A stretch of DNA of 14,174 nt from an uncultured Acetatifactor sp. Lineage in GTDB: Bacteria; Bacillota; Clostridia; Lachnospirales; Lachnospiraceae. Positions 12,361 to 14,174 of the stretch are shown here, in pieces (positions within the stretch are counted from its first letter, which is position 1; each line of letters opens with the position of its first letter). A program made the position numbers and the translations under genes. The notes under the pieces are model-generated. The model made no database searches. It was not told where the DNA came from and saw nothing but the letters and a program-made list of their open reading frames with translations. Location: assembly GCA_947644185.1 (NCBI GenBank), contig CANRZC010000024.1, positions 1 to 14,174 of the forward strand. Reading direction: 5' to 3'.

Positions 12361-13764
12361 TTGAATGAGATGACATTTCAGATACAGACGGGTGGAGGCA
12401 TTCGTCTGTACCAGCAAATTTATCAGCATATTAAGGGAGAAATTAAGGATGGGAAGCTTCTCTCCGGGGAGAGGCTTCCCTCTACCCGTTTTTTGGCAGA
12501 ATATCTCCAGGTGGCCAGGAGTACCGTGGACTATGCCTATGGACAGCTACTCAGTGAGGGGTACATTGAGTCCAGGCCCTGCAAGGGTTATTTTGTATGC
12601 CCTTTGGAGGATTTATTACAGCTGGATAGTGATATGAAGAAGCGAGGGAGTTGTTGTGGGGAGGAGGTGCAGACAGGGCAAGCGTATGCCATTGACTTTT
12701 CACCCTATGATATTGACATGACAGGATTTCCCTTCGGTGTCTGGAAGAGAATTACCAAAAATATACTGACCTATGCCAACAGCGACCTGTTTGCAAAGGG
12801 GGAGGCCCAGGGGGATTACCAGCTGCGCCAGACCATCTGCCGCTATCTACACTCCTCCCGTGGAGTAGATTGTGTGCCAGAGCAGATCATCGTAGGAGCG
12901 GGAAATGACTATCTGCTGCTTTTGCTGGAGAAAATCTTAGGGCCTCATATGCGGATAGCCATGGAGAATCCCACCTACAAAAGATCCTATCGGATCCTTC
13001 GCTCTTTTGCCTATGACATCATCACAGTGGAGATGGATGAGTGTGGAATGCGGGCAGATAAGCTGGAACAGTGGGATGTGCAGGCTGCCTATGTAATGCC
13101 CTCCCATCAGTTCCCCACAGGGACTGTGATGCCTATCGGACGGAGAATGGAATTGTTAAAATGGGCGGGCAGCGGAAGTGACAGGTATCTGATAGAGGAC
13201 GACTATGACAGTGAATTCCGGTTCCGGGGTAAGCCCATTCCAGCACTGCTAGCCTCAGACGCCCATGGCCGGGTCATTTATATTGGAACCTTTTCCAAGG
13301 CCATTGCGCCGGCCATCCGCGTGAGCTTTATGGTGCTGCCGGACAAGCTGCTTAGAAAGTACAGGGCGGACTGTGCCTTCTATTCCTGCACTGTTTCCCG
13401 GATCGATCAAAGCATCCTGAACGCATTTATTGGAGAGGGGTACTTTGAGCGACATCTGAACAAGATGCGCAAGATCTACCGGGCAAAACATGAGCTGCTG
13501 CTGGAATGCCTGGGAGATATGAGGGAGACATTTCAGATAGCAGGGGAGAATGCAGGGCTACACTTGCTATTGACGGCGAAAGACCCAATAGGGGAAAGAG
13601 AGCTGGTACAGCGGGCAGCCCAGTGTGGTGTGCGGGTCTATGGCTTGTCGGAGAGCATGGTGGAGGAGGCGCCAGACAGCCGGACTGTATTGCTGGGATT
13701 TGGCGGGCTGGGAGAGCAGAAGATCAGAGAGGGTGTGACCCTGTTACGGCAGGCCTGGCAATGA
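12361..13764 (+). CDS. MocR/PdxR-type GntR-family transcriptional regulator with aminotransferase-like domain
   Basis: 467 residues. A GntR winged helix occupies about residues 10-75: LYQQIYQHIKGEIKDGKL, LPSTRFLAEYLQVARSTV and a wing ending GYIESRPCKGYFV. A fold-type I aminotransferase domain fills the rest, with GAGNDYLLLLLEKIL, ENPTYKRSYRIL, AYVMPSHQFPTGTVMP, EDDYDSEFRFRG and IGTFSKAIAPAIRVSFMVLP. K313 in FSKA is the PLP-binding lysine. Members sense a PLP aldimine and control vitamin B6, GABA or other amino-acid genes; the target here is not evident, as no PLP-synthesis gene is in view. I take TTG at 12361 as the start because GGGG lies 7 nt upstream; ATG at 12370 is the alternative and loses only three residues. 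It is the second gene of an operon with DUF2225 and ends at a strong terminator. Confidence 0.93.
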   Translation: MNEMTFQIQTGGGIRLYQQIYQHIKGEIKDGKLLSGERLPSTRFLAEYLQVARSTVDYAYGQLLSEGYIESRPCKGYFVCPLEDLLQLDSDMKKRGSCCGEEVQTGQAYAIDFSPYDIDMTGFPFGVWKRITKNILTYANSDLFAKGEAQGDYQLRQTICRYLHSSRGVDCVPEQIIVGAGNDYLLLLLEKILGPHMRIAMENPTYKRSYRILRSFAYDIITVEMDECGMRADKLEQWDVQAAYVMPSHQFPTGTVMPIGRRMELLKWAGSGSDRYLIEDDYDSEFRFRGKPIPALLASDAHGRVIYIGTFSKAIAPAIRVSFMVLPDKLLRKYRADCAFYSCTVSRIDQSILNAFIGEGYFERHLNKMRKIYRAKHELLLECLGDMRETFQIAGENAGLHLLLTAKDPIGERELVQRAAQCGVRVYGLSESMVEEAPDSRTVLLGFGGLGEQKIREGVTLLRQAWQ

Positions 13765-13779
13765 AAGGATGTGTATAAG

Positions 13780-13829
13780 AAAACACAGGATATGGGGGGA
13801 TCGTCTTTCCTTGCCACATCCTGTGTTTT
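13780..13829. terminator. Bidirectional intrinsic terminator
   Basis: AAAACACAGGAT (13780-13791) pairs perfectly with ATCCTGTGTTTT (13818-13829), with TGG/CCA pairing inside after one mismatch. The A run on the left and the T run on the right allow it to stop both the MocR gene (plus) and the gene ending at 13851 (minus). Confidence 0.85.
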
Positions 13830-13850
13830 GATTTCATTGGGGAATAGGGC

Positions 13851-14174
13851 TTACTCTGCACTGTTCTCATCAAAGAACTTTTCCACGGTTTCCTCAGCAT
13901 TCTCCGCGGTCTCTGCCACTTTCTCTGCAAGAGGTGTGAAGCCATCCGGCTTGGCTGCGGGGGACTCTTCGGAAGGAGCAGGCTCCTCAGCGGGGGCCTC
14001 TGGCTCCTGTGCGGCAGTCTCCCCATCCTTCCCTTCCTCTGTCTGCCCATCGGGATTTAGGGGCACATAGCAGCGAGAATCAGTGGCACTGGTCTCATCT
14101 TCGCTGAAATCATCGTAATCTTCTTCCTCGTCCTCTTCGTCTTCTCTTGGTTTGATTTCAAGGCGGATTTTATC
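13851..14174 (-). CDS. C-terminal 107 residues of an unidentified protein with acidic, Pro/Ala/Glu-rich tail (cut by window edge)
   Basis: The frame is open from the right edge to a TAA at 13851-13853. The visible part begins DKIRLEIKPREDEEDEEEDYDD and passes through a short ordinary stretch (SRCYVPLNPDG). It then becomes a low-complexity region (EPEAPAEEPAPSEESPAAKPDG) and ends in a predicted amphipathic helix (LAEKVAETAENAEETVEKFFDE). The composition suggests a disordered tail. A GTG at 14066 could be read as a start, but it has no ribosome site and the frame continues upstream without a stop, so this is a 5'-truncated gene. The family cannot be named. The terminator at 13780-13829 lies just beyond the stop. 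Confidence 0.75.
   Translation of the reverse strand, partial: DKIRLEIKPREDEEDEEEDYDDFSEDETSATDSRCYVPLNPDGQTEEGKDGETAAQEPEAPAEEPAPSEESPAAKPDGFTPLAEKVAETAENAEETVEKFFDENSAE

Noticed and set aside
14043..14066. GTG at 14066 as the start of a 71-residue protein
   Set aside because: No ribosome site, and the frame is open upstream to the window edge with protein-like acidic sequence, so it is the tail of a longer gene.

Overview
The window most likely comes from the chromosome of an anaerobic Firmicute in the Lachnospiraceae/Clostridia. Base composition is moderate. Shine-Dalgarno sequences are strong, and several promoters have sigma-A-type boxes with 17-18 bp spacers. The gene content also fits: a DUF6106-type membrane protein, an archaeal-style IMP cyclohydrolase paired with a stand-alone AICAR transformylase, a short atypical flagellin, DUF1266 and DUF2225 proteins, and a MocR regulator. 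The taxonomic call is inference from gene content; there is no rRNA or other marker.

Layout. 1-104 (-): start of an unidentified gene cut by the window edge, with its own promoter, back to back with the promoter of a two-helix membrane protein (353-859 +). 860-1052: a structured leader, then guaB (1053-2507 +) and a strong terminator. 2614-2793 (-): a 59-residue ORF resembling the C-terminal tail of an Rpn-type nuclease/transposase, probably a remnant. 2936-4219 (+): a metal-dependent amidohydrolase, convergent with a secreted DUF1266 lipoprotein (4233-5594 -). 5806-6564 (-): an atypical flagellin behind a sigma-A promoter. 6680-7156 (-): an alkyltransferase-like protein without the acceptor cysteine. 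7268-9462 (+): a purine operon with promoter, ZTP riboswitch, overlapping terminator, IMP cyclohydrolase and AICAR formyltransferase, then a perfect 13-bp hairpin. 9560-11426 (+): promoter, a compact 135-nt three-way-junction leader, then glnS. 11497-13764 (+): DUF2225 zinc-ribbon protein and a MocR regulator, closed by a bidirectional terminator. 13851-14174 (-): the acidic C-terminal tail of a gene running off the right edge.

How the parts fit. Three genes belong to purine synthesis. The AICAR transformylase and IMP cyclohydrolase perform the last two steps to IMP, and GuaB commits IMP to guanine nucleotides. In most bacteria the last two steps are fused in PurH; here they are two genes behind one riboswitch. 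The core of 7357-7424 matches the ZTP (pfl) riboswitch, including a 5-bp pseudoknot. It senses ZMP (AICAR), the substrate of the second gene, so high ZMP should open expression of the enzymes that consume it. This is a known riboswitch class in a fitting place.

The least explained items are two structured leaders that I cannot assign to a known family: 9591-9725 before glnS and 907-967 before guaB. No CRISPR array, complete insertion sequence, tRNA or rRNA was seen.
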